Of a stretch of DNA of 46,924 nt, positions 1 through 9,900 are shown piece after piece. The stretch is from Pinguiococcus pyrenoidosus. Lineage: Eukaryota; Sar; Pinguiophyceae; Pinguiochrysidales; Pinguiochrysidaceae. The position numbers and the translations under genes were made by a program. The notes beneath the pieces are model-generated. The model was given only the letters and a program-made list of their open reading frames with translations. It was not told where the DNA came from and did no database searches. The stretch covers positions 1 through 46,924 of the forward strand of contig JAAMXY010001643.1 in NCBI GenBank assembly GCA_019677205.1. Direction: 5' to 3'. The stretch's first letter is position 1, and the number at the start of each line of letters is the position of its first letter.

Positions 1-70
1 TCCTTCTCGAGCCTGTCCAGCTTGACCCTGCTCCTCTTGGTTGCTCGGCGCCCGACCTCTCCTCCGCGAG

Positions 71-621
71 TCAGCTTGGCAGACCGCCGCAATCCAGGTT
101 GGACAGCGCGTAGTACCCAAAGAAGCCGTTCCATAGTGTGTAGAAGGGATTCGCGACCGAGAGGCGCAGAAGCTCGAACGGTTTGCCCAGAGCCATACGC
201 ATCAGGCCGCCGACACCTCGCTCCTGGATCACTATTGCCTGGCACACGATAAGCTTTAAGACCTACAAAGCAATTCTAGCTCCACGTCATAATCCGCGGA
301 CCAGCAAGCGCAGCACTCGAAGGGGAATAAGAACGGCGTGTCACCTCTATGCTCGCCACGGCGGTGCTCGAGCACTAAATCGGCCCATCCGCAATGCGAG
401 AGATCCGCCTTAACTCACTAACGCCGTGATGATCTGCAGAATCAGCGCCACCAGCGCCAACGTGCGCCGCCGCGAACTCGCAGTCTCTCTAACCATCCTG
501 CCCACGCCACGAAGCTCGTGCACCATACGCACGGCGCCGCGTAGTTGCGGCGCTACCAGCTCGGGATTCTTTTGGGTCGTGGAAACGGCAAGGGCAGATG
601 TGGTGCCATCCAAAAGGCTTT
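71..621 (-). CDS. Unrecognised membrane protein, two 3' exons (5' end unresolved)
   Basis: I read two exons on the minus strand, 621-419 and 238-71, joined across a 180-nt intron with a textbook GTGAGT donor and a CAG acceptor in phase 0. The join removes an in-frame TAA just past the donor, which supports it. The product has a basic stretch (SSRRR) followed by a hydrophobic segment of about 20 residues that only becomes full length after splicing, then an aromatic-rich tail containing NPFYTLWNGFFGYY and a stop at 71-73. A stop codon lies just upstream of 621 after a possible CTTAG acceptor, so an earlier exon probably exists near the AP-3 mu start; I could not place it. The family is not recognised. 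One or two membrane passes are likely. Confidence is moderate for the exon pair and low for the extent. Confidence 0.45.
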
Positions 622-797
622 CTAAGGGCCTCGGTCGTATTCAAAGTATGTTTCGATGCTGACCACCCGAAGCGATCCGGAGATCCGTCTGTCATGGCAG
701 CGCCACAAGGCGCCGAGACCGCACGTTCATCAGCGTGCTGACGCGGAGAGCTCGAGTGGTGCGCACGGCTTGGCGAGCGCTTTTTGGGAGCGCCGCG

Positions 798-2090
798 ATG
801 ATTCAGAGCTTGTTCATGGTGGCGAGCTCCGGCGAGATTGTGATCGAGAAGCACTGGCGAGAAGTGACTCCCAGGAGCGTGTGCGACTTCTTCTGGGACG
901 AGGCGAACTTGCACGAAGATCGCCGCAATGTGCCGCCCATCCTGTTCACGGGCGATGTGTACCTGATCAGCGTTCTGCGAGGCGATCTCTTCCTCATCGC
1001 CACGGTCAAGGAAGAGTACCCGCCGCTTTTGGTCATCGAGTTCCTACACCGCGTTGCGGACATCATTCACGACTACTTCGGCTCGGTCGAGGAGAACACG
1101 CTCAAGGAGAACTTTAGCACCGTCTACCAGCTGCTCGAGGAGATGATGGACAATGGTTTCCCGCTCACGACGGAACCCAACGCTTTGAAGGCGATGATCC
1201 GCCCGCCGTCGATGATCAGCAAGATTGCCGAGGCCACCATCGGGGCGAGTGGCGTGAGCGAGACGCTTCCGGAAGGCACTGTGAGCAACATGCCCTGGAG
1301 GAAGACGGGCGTCCGATACTCCCAGAATGAGATCTACGTCGACATCATCGAGGAGGTCGACGCCATCGTGGACGTGAACGGGCAGGTGGTGAGCAGCGAG
1401 GTCACCGGTCTTGTTCACTGCAATTCCATGCTCTCTGGACTGCCGGATCTGACGCTTGCCTTCGTCGATCCGGACGTCATCGACGACTGCAGCTTCCACC
1501 CGTGCGTTCGATACAACCGATACGACCGCGATCGCGTCGTGTCCTTCGTGCCTCCCGACGGCATGTTTGAGCTGATGTGCTATCGAGTGCGCACCCACAC
1601 GCACGTGGCTCCTCCCCTCTATGCCACGCCGCAGCTTTCGTACGAGATCGGACCCGCGGGAACCGTGGTTGCGGGCCGCGTCTCGCTGCTGATCGGGTCC
1701 AAGCCGTCCAGTTCGCTGAAGATTCCGCCCCGGAAGGGGCCCATCGCTGTGGAGGAGGTTGTGATCACGATGCCGTTCCCGAAGAGCGTGAGGACGGCCA
1801 ATCTTTCTGCTTCCCACGGCACCATTCTGTACGACGAAGCGACGAAGGTGGCGAGGTGGAACCTTGGTACCTTGCCGCGGGATGGACAGGCACAGTGCAC
1901 GGGGTCGTTGGTCATGTCGGGTCCTCGGCCAGAGGAAAGCCCGCCCATAGAGGTTTTCTGGAAGGTACCCAACGCCACCATAAGTGGAGTGGCAGTTGCG
2001 TCTCTTCAGCTGGTCAGTGAGACGTATCGACCGTACAAAGGGGTGCGGACGCTGACCCGAGCGGGAAGATATCACGTAAGAACTTCTTAG
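798..2090 (+). CDS. AP3M: AP-3 adaptor complex, medium (mu) subunit
   Basis: This is a 430-residue, uninterrupted reading frame. The first ATG with a family-like N-terminus (MIQSLFMVASSGEIVIEKHW) was chosen; the frame is open further upstream but that part looks like leader. Residues 1-140 form the longin-like domain, with the conserved stretch ending in VIEFLHRVADIIHDYFG. Residues from about 165 form the mu homology domain, opening with WRKTGVRYSQNEIYVDIIEE and containing LPDLTLAF, DDCSFHPCVRY and FVPPDGMFEL, which are specific to AP-3 mu rather than AP-1 or AP-2. It ends with YKGVRTLTRAGRYHVRTS, also a mu-3 ending. As known for the family, it binds tyrosine-based sorting signals on cargo bound for lysosome- or vacuole-type compartments from the trans-Golgi or endosomes. 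Length matches the family. Confidence 0.95.
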   Translation: MIQSLFMVASSGEIVIEKHWREVTPRSVCDFFWDEANLHEDRRNVPPILFTGDVYLISVLRGDLFLIATVKEEYPPLLVIEFLHRVADIIHDYFGSVEENTLKENFSTVYQLLEEMMDNGFPLTTEPNALKAMIRPPSMISKIAEATIGASGVSETLPEGTVSNMPWRKTGVRYSQNEIYVDIIEEVDAIVDVNGQVVSSEVTGLVHCNSMLSGLPDLTLAFVDPDVIDDCSFHPCVRYNRYDRDRVVSFVPPDGMFELMCYRVRTHTHVAPPLYATPQLSYEIGPAGTVVAGRVSLLIGSKPSSSLKIPPRKGPIAVEEVVITMPFPKSVRTANLSASHGTILYDEATKVARWNLGTLPRDGQAQCTGSLVMSGPRPEESPPIEVFWKVPNATISGVAVASLQLVSETYRPYKGVRTLTRAGRYHVRTS

Positions 2091-2150
2091 AAGAGAACGC
2101 CGCTCTATGCATCACCGCCTTGTTCTAGCTAGTCTTTCAACGCCTCATCT

Positions 2151-2743
2151 TCAAGCCTGCTCCGCCGGCGTCCACCTTTGGATGACAATGACCAGAAACT
2201 CCTCATCACGAGCAACGACGACCTCCTGTTTCTTGCACCGAATGCGTAGGTATTCAAGATTGTCCCGTGGATTCATGTCCCGAACAACTCCTCCCGCCTT
2301 CGCTGCAAGTCTCCGCATTGCCACTTTGGGGGGAGGCGCTCGAGTTAGGACAAGCTGCGGCCGCATCCAATAGGAGAAAGCAGACGGCCCTGGTACCTAG
2401 ATAGCTCTCGGCTTGCTCCGGCGTCATCGTCGGAAATCGCCTGAGGACCGTCCCCTCGGCATTGCAGATGACATATCTGACGCCAAGGAAGCAGCGTGAG
2501 TCAGACGAAGGATTGGAGGACGATCCTCACTCAGCTTACCCAATGACTCCTGGCTTGGTCTTGATCCGTTCGAGCGTTTCTTCGACGTCAGACTAGACGG
2601 AAAGCGGGAAGACCAGCAAGTCGTCAGGCCATTTGCCCTCAAGATCAGCCCCGCGACGCCGCAGTTTGAATTTGAGCGCCTTTCGACCACTTTCAAAGGT
2701 CCGGCCACCACCCTCTTCTTCCTTCCGACTGCACACCTACCAT
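2151..2743 (-). CDS. DYNLRB: Dynein light chain, roadblock/LC7 type
   Basis: Four exons on the minus strand: 2743-2741 (the ATG alone), 2592-2540, 2476-2397 and 2323-2151, giving 102 residues. The spliced protein begins MSDVEETLERIKTKPGVIG, then a YVICNAEGTVLRRF strand, a central helix, and the family hallmark VVRDMNPRDNLEYLRIRCKK, closing with EFLVIVIQ. Length and order match roadblock light chains, homodimers bound to dynein intermediate chains in cytoplasmic, ciliary or intraflagellar-transport dynein. Introns are 148, 63 and 73 nt, all GT-AG and all in phase. The first exon is the least certain part: an ATG sits directly against a GTAGGT donor, and the next exon starts straight after CTAG with the expected second residue. 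Presence of this protein argues for a lineage that keeps microtubule motors and probably a flagellum. Confidence 0.88.
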
Positions 2744-3243
2744 TCTGCAAGCGTCTGGGCTCCTCCTCTCCTATGAACTGCACGTTGTGCCGATCCAAGA
2801 AGCGTAGCTTGATGTTTGGGAGCCTGTGCGGCAGGTCTGAGACCAAGTTCCAAGCTTCTGGCTGGGCCAGGGCAACTCCTTGCTGCAAAGGAAGCTTCGG
2901 AGAGCCACGATGCCGCGCTACTCTATGTGCACACAACAACCGAGTGGCCCCACAGTGCCGCCAAGCCAAATGTTCTCCCTGAGGTCCCCCACCCCCACGA
3001 CGGTTTCGTTCTCTTGGCTCACACGTTGTTTTCGATCCTGAGCACCATATCGATCACGAGCCGAGGCCGAAGAAAGTTGAGTTGGCCAATCAGCTCGGAG
3101 CACGGACTCGCGCGCCTACCGTTTGTCCGTTTAAGCGCCTCTCGATTTGATCGACGCGCAGCGCGCTTCTTGGGGGCGTTTCCCGCTCCATAAGACGTCG
3201 CTTCACTTCGTGCAGCTCTCCCCGCGCGGGGAGGCCTTGAGCG
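2744..3243. other. 500-nt spacer, no supported gene
   Basis: This lies between the divergent roadblock light chain and the unknown gene on the plus strand. Both strands have short open frames. One on the minus strand (about 2970-2750) reads like protein around EAWNLVSDLPHRLP but stops two codons after any splice into the light-chain exon, so it is either untranslated leader or chance. I see no RNA gene or repeat. Confidence 0.4.
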
Positions 3244-4224
3244 ATGCAGGACGAAAATTTCAAAACTGCGCTACAAGATGCGGCGCCCGAAGGGTGCGCA
3301 CGCCGCAGAGCGCCGCTTGCCGTCGTGACGAACGGCCAGCTGCGTCCGGCCGGGGTTGATGACCTCGCTGGTGCTTTGAAGCCCGTCTCAAAGTCGAACG
3401 AGCCGCGGCAGAAAGGACCTGAAGAAGTCACCGACGCAGCATCGTCAGCATCTGGCCAAACCGGTTGCACAGGCAATACTGGCAAAAGTCACTCGGACAA
3501 GTCACCTCGCAGCGCCTCCAAGCAGGAAGCTACTACCTCACAGCCAGCTCGCCCAGAAAGTATAAGCAGCGACGTTGATCAGAGATGCGTGGACCTAGAA
3601 GCGATTGTTGCGGGAATCAAGCAGAACCTGCGACTGGCACGGGAAGACGTTTCCGCCTTGACAGACAAGCGCGTCAAGAAGGACGAGAGCTCAACAGCGG
3701 CTGGCGGGAAAGAACCGCAGCATGTGAGTGTATGCAGCAAAGGCCCAGAAACGCAGAAAGGCGGCAAGAGGAAAGGCGACAAAGACTTGACGAGAACGCA
3801 TGGCGGCGGCCCTTGTGTGGTTGAAAGTGATCGCGGTCCGTCTGCAGCTGGACGTCCGATGACACCCAAGGAGGAGGACGACCAGTTCGACGGACGAAAG
3901 CTGAGGACCTGGAAGAAAGAGCTTCTTGCGTGGCGACTGCTTCAAGAAGAGCACGAAACGCGAAGCAAAGTGAGAGTTCGACGGAGGACCGCAAGCTTGG
4001 CCTACGAGCCACCGGCTCGGACAGCGCCGGAGCCTGTGACGCGATGCAAGGCCACAATGGCAGAGACTGAGACTGCTTTCCCAAGGCGCCCCATAGGTCC
4101 AGCCTCGATAGGCATCTCCCCAGCATTGCGGCAGAGATTGAACACGTGGAAGGAGCGATACGGACGAAGGCAGGGTGACGACGCTGGGCAGACCAGCTCC
4201 TTCTCGATCTCCACAGAAAGCTAA
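3244..4224 (+). CDS. Unrecognised basic, low-complexity protein
   Basis: A 326-residue frame with an ATG start, rich in Lys, Arg, Ser, Glu and Thr and poor in hydrophobic residues, so mostly disordered. A short helical stretch (DLEAIVAGIKQNLRLAREDVSALTDKR, about residues 116-142) and a second one around RKLRTWKKELLAWRLLQEEHETRSK (about 218-242) could be coiled coil or a binding helix. Near the C-terminus there is ISPALRQRLNTWKERYGRR, similar in spirit to the WKKELLAW stretch. No signal peptide, membrane segment or known domain is visible. Its stop at 4224 lies only 9 nt from the lipin stop on the opposite strand, typical of this gene-dense window. A nuclear or cytoskeletal role would be a guess. 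The frame could be interrupted by an intron that I did not see. Confidence 0.55.
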   Translation: MQDENFKTALQDAAPEGCARRRAPLAVVTNGQLRPAGVDDLAGALKPVSKSNEPRQKGPEEVTDAASSASGQTGCTGNTGKSHSDKSPRSASKQEATTSQPARPESISSDVDQRCVDLEAIVAGIKQNLRLAREDVSALTDKRVKKDESSTAAGGKEPQHVSVCSKGPETQKGGKRKGDKDLTRTHGGGPCVVESDRGPSAAGRPMTPKEEDDQFDGRKLRTWKKELLAWRLLQEEHETRSKVRVRRRTASLAYEPPARTAPEPVTRCKATMAETETAFPRRPIGPASIGISPALRQRLNTWKERYGRRQGDDAGQTSSFSISTES

Positions 4225-4233
4225 GACTGCTTC

Positions 4234-5950
4234 TTATCTTGCTGGAAGCGCTACGTGTGAACTACCTGCCAGCTGGCCTACCCAAGCCAGCAAGTTCGGG
4301 TCCGTAAATCCCGCGTACAGCATGCTGCTGCCTGCATGCGATCCGACTGCTTCTGCGCCATTCGGCGGCCCTCCGGCGTCCTGGACAATTTCCGCTTCTG
4401 CAGAACTCGCAAAGGTGATCTCATCAGCAGAGTGTACATCTACCCCATTGTCCACGCCGTCGGCAGCTGAGTGGCATACGGCCAACGGCGGGAACTCTCG
4501 ACTTGCATTCTGAGGCTTCGCCGGCGCCGTCGGCGTCCGCATTACTTCTGACCGTGAATTCACCATGACGATCGCATCCTTTGGCACCCCCACCGATCGG
4601 TACGCACGTGTATCGGTCACGGAATTTCCAAGACCGGCAACGAAAAGGCGCGATCCCTGAGGCTAAGTGGCGTTCCGTCAGACGTGTGCCGTGGGCACGC
4701 GTGGATCGTCCAATCTGAAATGATTCGTACCTTCATCATCCTCCTCCCTGCCTTTCTAAAGACGCTGGCCACGTTCTGCAGAGTGTGCGACTTTCCTTGG
4801 TCCGCTGAATGAGTAATCAACTCGGCGTACAACACGTTGAAGGTGCTCTCCGGACTGCACATGATGGGGCCTTGCGGCATTCCCGTCTTCGGAAGGTGAA
4901 CTGCCTTGCCGGGCTTCTCCTTGCTACTTGCTCGGACGTCCACCTCGGCGATGCCACGCAGCAAGCGGCGGGTAGTCTCCTGCGAAAATGATGCGCTGAA
5001 ACGTCAGTACTTCGTCATTTGCTTGCCACGTCGGTTGAGCAGCGCATAGCCCTGTAGCGCTCCTACCATGATGCTAATCGGCCGACTAGTGAGGTACAAG
5101 ACATGCAGACCCTGGTCTGAGCCCCCCTGGCTGGTTGCTGCTCTCGACTCTGCATGGTCTTTGCGCGGGTTCACCGCAGTCTGTAGAAGATTCGCTATGC
5201 CGCTGTGCGTGTAATCAAAACTCTCCTCATTCATGGCATTCTGGATCAGGCCCATCACATTGCTTCTCGTGATGGTGCCATCGATGTCACACAGCAGAAT
5301 CCGAGCGTTGATCGGCCACAAGAAGATCTTGGCCTCGACGATGAACTCCACGTCGCTGTACATCGACGGCACGCTGAAAATGACGTCGTTCTGACCCTAC
5401 GGACGTCACCGAGGTCTCGTCAGCTGGCCCAAAGCTTCCACGACACCTAGCACTGTCGTACCGGTCGCAACGCCAACGCCTCCAGGAAACTGGAAGGCGG
5501 CTCCCGCGATCCGTCGGAGAACTCGCACCAGCCTGTTGCCGAGTCCATCTGCAACATGGCCACCGTTGCGCCATCGAGGCACAGCTCCCCATTCACCTGG
5601 ACGCTCACGGGTATCAGAGCCCCCCCCTCCGCAGTTGTGGAAGGGTCTCGCTGCTCAAGCGCCTCCGCGGGAGCGCGAGCCTGGCCAACGCCGCCAGCTC
5701 GGGGCGGCGAGAAGAAAGAGAAGATCCGGCAAAGAGCCCTGCCCATCGGGGCCTCCGGCCAGAAGCGCAGCAAGAGCGGAGAGGCCACGACCTTGCCGCC
5801 GGAATCCATGGCCTCGCCATCGAAGCTCGACCTCTCCGCGTCCGCCCGCACGGCGATCACGTCCATCGCGTAGCCGGATTGGCGTTGACACCGCGGAGCG
5901 CCCAAGACGCCTTTCATGGCCATCGAGCTGGGCGCAACTTCGGCCCTCAT
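4234..5950 (-). CDS. LPIN: Lipin-type phosphatidate phosphatase
   Basis: Four exons on the minus strand: 5950-5462, 5390-5067, 4979-4731 and 4656-4234, with introns of 71, 87 and 74 nt; 494 residues if the first ATG (5950) is used, or nine fewer from a second ATG at 5923. The N-terminal part resembles the N-Lip domain (SGYAMDVIAV early, then IPVSVQVNGE). Exon 2 opens the LNS2 domain with NDVIFSV and carries the HAD catalytic motif DIDGTITRSN (DxDGT, about residue 198), then THSGIANL and VLYLTSRPISIM. Exon 3 has GPIMCSPES; exon 4 has FVAGLGNSVTDTRAYRSVGVP, the last conserved HAD block. Each junction was fixed because it restores this block order. The enzyme removes phosphate from phosphatidic acid to give diacylglycerol for triacylglycerol and phospholipid synthesis. 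It is short for a lipin, with little linker between domains; the tail is Ala/Pro/Asp-rich. Confidence 0.9.
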
Positions 5951-6208
5951 GCTGCCACTACCAATACCTCTCTCACAAGTTCTCCGCAGGAAATAAAAAG
6001 GTTTTTTTACCGCCCAAAATTCCCGAGAAGCGCCTTCGAAGGGCCCAAAAGCGGGAAAAACGTGGAAGTACCGCACACGTGAGGTACACGCGGTTTTGGA
6101 GGATTGCGATGTAGCGTTTCAGAAAGGAAACGGTAGAGTACGAGGACGAATCCGGGCAAAAGGCGCCGTTTTGAGGTTCGGAACGCGCTTCTGGACGCGT
6201 AGAGTAGC

Positions 6209-6523
6209 ATGGGAGGGTCTCAGAGCGCTTCCAAAGGCACCGCGCCGAGCGGCTCGTTTGCGGTGGAGGTGACGCCGGCGCTCGCGGAGCAGATCATGAA
6301 TGTGGAGGCCAACCGACGAGCAAAAGTGGAGCAGGAGGCGGCAAAGAGAGACGAAGAGCTGCAGATGATCGAAGCGCTACTGGTCGAAAAGCAGAACATG
6401 GCCGTGGCAGCGCTCGCAGCGGAGCAAGAGGCCATGCAAATGGCTCGGAAGCAGATGGAGGCGCTGAAGGACACAATTCGGAGGGTGAAGGAGCAACGAC
6501 AGAAGGAGTGCGCAGCACTTTAG
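6209..6523 (+). CDS. Small N-myristoylation-type coiled-coil protein
   Basis: This 104-residue frame begins MGGSQSASKG, a good N-myristoylation signal (Gly at 2, Ser at 6). After a short FAVEVTPALAEQIM segment, the rest is one continuous charged helix rich in Glu, Ala, Gln, Lys and Arg, ending KEQRQKECAAL. The order (myristoylated MGG start, a VTP-L-x-E/D-type segment, a long coiled coil) recalls the MICOS subunit MIC19, but the C-terminal twin CX9C domain that would prove it is absent from this frame. A further exon in the 400 nt downstream could supply it; I did not find one. It is divergent from the lipin gene, whose start is about 260 nt away. The assignment is tentative; the reading frame itself looks real. 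Confidence 0.6.
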   Translation: MGGSQSASKGTAPSGSFAVEVTPALAEQIMNVEANRRAKVEQEAAKRDEELQMIEALLVEKQNMAVAALAAEQEAMQMARKQMEALKDTIRRVKEQRQKECAAL

Positions 6524-6928
6524 GCCAGAGGGAAAGCGTCTCCTAAACAAGATGCTTGGACGCGCCTTAAGCGCAGAGTGACATTTTCCGCCGCGGCGCT
6601 CTGCGGTACGACGATCCTCTTGTCTGAACTGACTGAATCCAAGTGAAGGTAGTCCGTGATGCCGAGTTGGGAAGCCACGTGTCAAAGACATGCCGAGTTT
6701 CGGGAGGAAAAGGAAATTGAAAGTGGGCGAATTAATCAGCCTCCCTTGGAAGAGAGGCCTCTAAGAAAATCGGGGACAAAATCTCACACTGCTGCACTCC
6801 GCTTGGATTCCGTGCTATCCGGCTATCAAAACCTCTCTCCAAGCGACGAATTATCAACAAGTACGGATCCCGCGAGTGGCAGTGAAATCGACATCTTCTG
6901 ACAACTACACATGAGAAGATCTTCACTC
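6524..6928. other. 405-nt spacer
   Basis: The spacer lies between the coiled-coil gene and the end of the remodeler gene. An 80-codon frame on the plus strand starting at 6659 has ordinary composition but no recognisable domain and no splice signals linking it convincingly to either neighbour. I treat it as 3' untranslated or intergenic sequence. Confidence 0.35.
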
Positions 6929-9900
6929 CTACCAACGTCCAGATGATAGACCATTCTCAAAAAGGGTTCGGAGCTCTCTAGCTCCCTTCACAAGGGGTTC
7001 TTCATGTCTCTCGGGTTTCGATAAAACTGGTGTCCACAATCGGCGAACCTCTCTAATAAAACACTCTGCGTTGCGGTACCCTCGCGTCTCAAGTCGGATT
7101 CGCAGGGTGGTGAGGTCGCCTCGACCTGACTTTGCAGAAGGCTCGACGAACATGAAAGCGGCGTCTGCATTGCAAAGGTCATCCAAACAGGCAACCATGT
7201 CCATCTCTTCAGGAATTGCAGCACTCTCCTCGACCACTGCAGGAGGAGCATCGGACGTCGAAATGGACGAGGAAGTCTTCGCTCTCTTTGTGGGGCGCAC
7301 TTTGGACTTCTTAGGATTCGGCATTACCGAGCTAGTCTTCCTCTTCTTCGACGGCTTTGACGCCTTTGGCTGCGTGGACTCCTTTCCAGTTGACGATGAC
7401 CGCTCGCGTCTCTGAGGCGCTCTCTGGGGGTTTTCTCCTCTCTGGGCCGTGCTTTGCGTCTGCACGTCGTCCTTGCCGTCCGACCTCCTGTCCGCCATGG
7501 CGGCTTTCTTCTGCTTTTTCCGCTCCTTGTTCGACGGGCTTGCCTTCGCCTTCGCCTTCTTTCCGTCCTTCCCAGGGCTTTCCGGAGACGCCGGGACTTC
7601 CTCAAGATCTTCAAGACCCTCCTCGTCGTCCTCGACCCCGGCGGCGGGTTCTTCAATCACGACCGGCTCGGGCTCCTTCCGCTCAGGCTCGATGGCAGGC
7701 TCTCGTCCTGCAGCCAAACACGAGTTGCACTTGATCCAGTAGCTCTGCTTTCCGTGATATCCCGTTTGCTCCATGTACGCACTGCGCCCGAGACCCTCGA
7801 TCTCCTCCTCCGGAAGGCAATCTTCGCAAAGCGCAATGGGGCACGAGATGCAACGGAAGAGGAGACCGCCCGCAGCTGCTGTCGTGCGGAAGCAAGACGT
7901 GCACTTGTGCTGAGGACAAACCACGGGAGTCGAGGACTGCGCCGCTGCTCCGGCGTCCCGCAATCTCGTCGCCACAAACGCCTTGAGGCACTCGTCATGA
8001 TACACGCGGGGGCAGAATGTACACTTGACATCGCAGGGGCCTGACAACGGCGCGGGGTAAGTGGGAGCTTGGTCTCCGTCGTCCAGACTCTCGGTGCTGG
8101 CTTTCCGAGAACTCTCGAGGGGCTCGGACTCAAGCGGCATCGGCATTTCTCCGGGCGGACTAGGACCATGGCACCAGAGGCAGCGCGTCTGATGCTGCCA
8201 GACGCGCTGTTTCTTGTTCGCCTCACGAAGCGCCGCAGCTTTGGCTGCGCGGGCTTCCGATTCTTCCTCGTGCTGCACGAAGCTCGCAAGTACGGGCACG
8301 GCAGCCCCGTATCCCGTGCCACTGCCATCCACCATCTGAATACGCTGCTTCCTCTTTCTCTGGCCAAAGAGGATCAGACTGTCCTCGAGGGCGCCATCTG
8401 AGCGTTTCTCGTATTTGACGCCATTGAGGGAGCGCACGTCCCGCTCTTTCAAACGCTTCTTCAGCATCACGAGGCTGATGGTGTCCTTCTCGTCGTCTTC
8501 GGCTTCTTCCGCCTTTGTCCTACTAAGCACGGGCCCTTTCCCATCATCCCCCACTTCGCTGTTCGCCTTGCGACCGAGGAGCACGTCTAGATCGGCATCT
8601 GAGATATCATGGTTTTGGGTCTCGATCACTGCGTTTGCTCCAAACCGGATCATCGCTTTCAACTCGGACTTGTCCAAGCCTTGCGAGGCCAGCTCACCCA
8701 TGCTTGACGCGACGCTGTCTGCCTTTGATCTGTCAATGGCATCCTCTTCGGCGCCCCCCCCTTCTTGTACATTCTCCGCGACCATTGCGTTCAAGTACAG
8801 CTTCTTCTCGGCCCGGCTGACCATCCTCTCTTCCACACTGCCGCGGCAAACGAACCGAAAGATAGTCACGGGCTTGGTCTGCCCGATGCGATGAGCTCGC
8901 TCCATCGCCTGCAAGTCCACCTGAGGGTTCCAGTCCGAGTCGTACAGGATCACTGTGTCGGCGGTAGCGAGATTGATGCCGAGTCCACCAGCTCTCGTGC
9001 TGATAAGATACAAGAAGAGGGGGCTACCGGCTGCATTGAAGCGGCGGATGTCAAGGCGTCTCTGCACGCGATTCGTCTCGCCGTCCAACCTCGCAAACTC
9101 GTGCTTCCGAGCCATGCAATACTCCTCCAAGATATCAAGCATTGATGTGAACTGCGAAAAGATCAGGACGCGGTGACCGTCTTCGCGTAGCCGCGGGAGC
9201 ATTCGATCAAGCATCGAGAGCTTCCCCGACCCAGCTATCAAGTCCTCCACTGAGCTCCCTCCGAACCTATTACTGTCCTCGAGCATCAGATTGCAGTGAT
9301 TGCAGATCTTGCGCAGCTGCAGAAGCAAGTTCATCAGCTTCTTGTAGTCAACTCCGACGGAAGGCTCCTGCTTCTTCTCCTCGATCCCTTTGCCGTCCGA
9401 CGAGTCCTCGGTCAAAACCGACTCCAGAGTCGCGTCATCGATGTCGGTCAGAATGCGCTTGTACAGCTCATGTTGTTGGGCTGTCAGAGGCACCAAGACT
9501 TGCAGTTCCTTCTTCGGAGGTAGCGGAATCTCGACGTCATCTTTGAGCCGTCTCAGCATAATGACCGACAGCAGACGGCGGGCAGCGCGCAGACGCTGCG
9601 GATCACATACATTCCGAACTGCATCGAAACCATCAGTAAAGCGCTCGGTACTTGCGGCCGGGAATATGTCATGGAACAAGTAGTGAAGAAGTGCCCACAG
9701 CTCTCGGAGATTGTTTTGCAGAGGGGTCCCGGTCAGCAGCAGCTTGAACACGGAAGGGACCTTGCGAAGGCGCTCGCTGAGCTGGCTCTTCTCGTTCTTC
9801 AGCCGATGGCCTTCATCGACGGTCACCGTTCTCCACACAAAACGACGGCGGAAGAAATTCGAATCCGAGGTGAGCATCTCGAACGTCGTTATGACAACGT

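Noticed and set aside
1044-2075. 343-codon minus-strand frame
   Set aside because: It is the antisense of AP-3 mu and has no recognisable sequence.
2424-2969. 181-codon minus-strand frame near the light chain
   Set aside because: It runs through two introns and exons of the roadblock gene in the wrong frame; splicing into the real exon gives an immediate stop.
6659-6901. 80-residue plus-strand frame
   Set aside because: No domain, no splice link to the coiled-coil gene upstream and no partner; treated as spacer.
7454-8044. Plus-strand frames across the remodeler 3' half
   Set aside because: They are the antisense of the PHD-type and Lys-rich regions.
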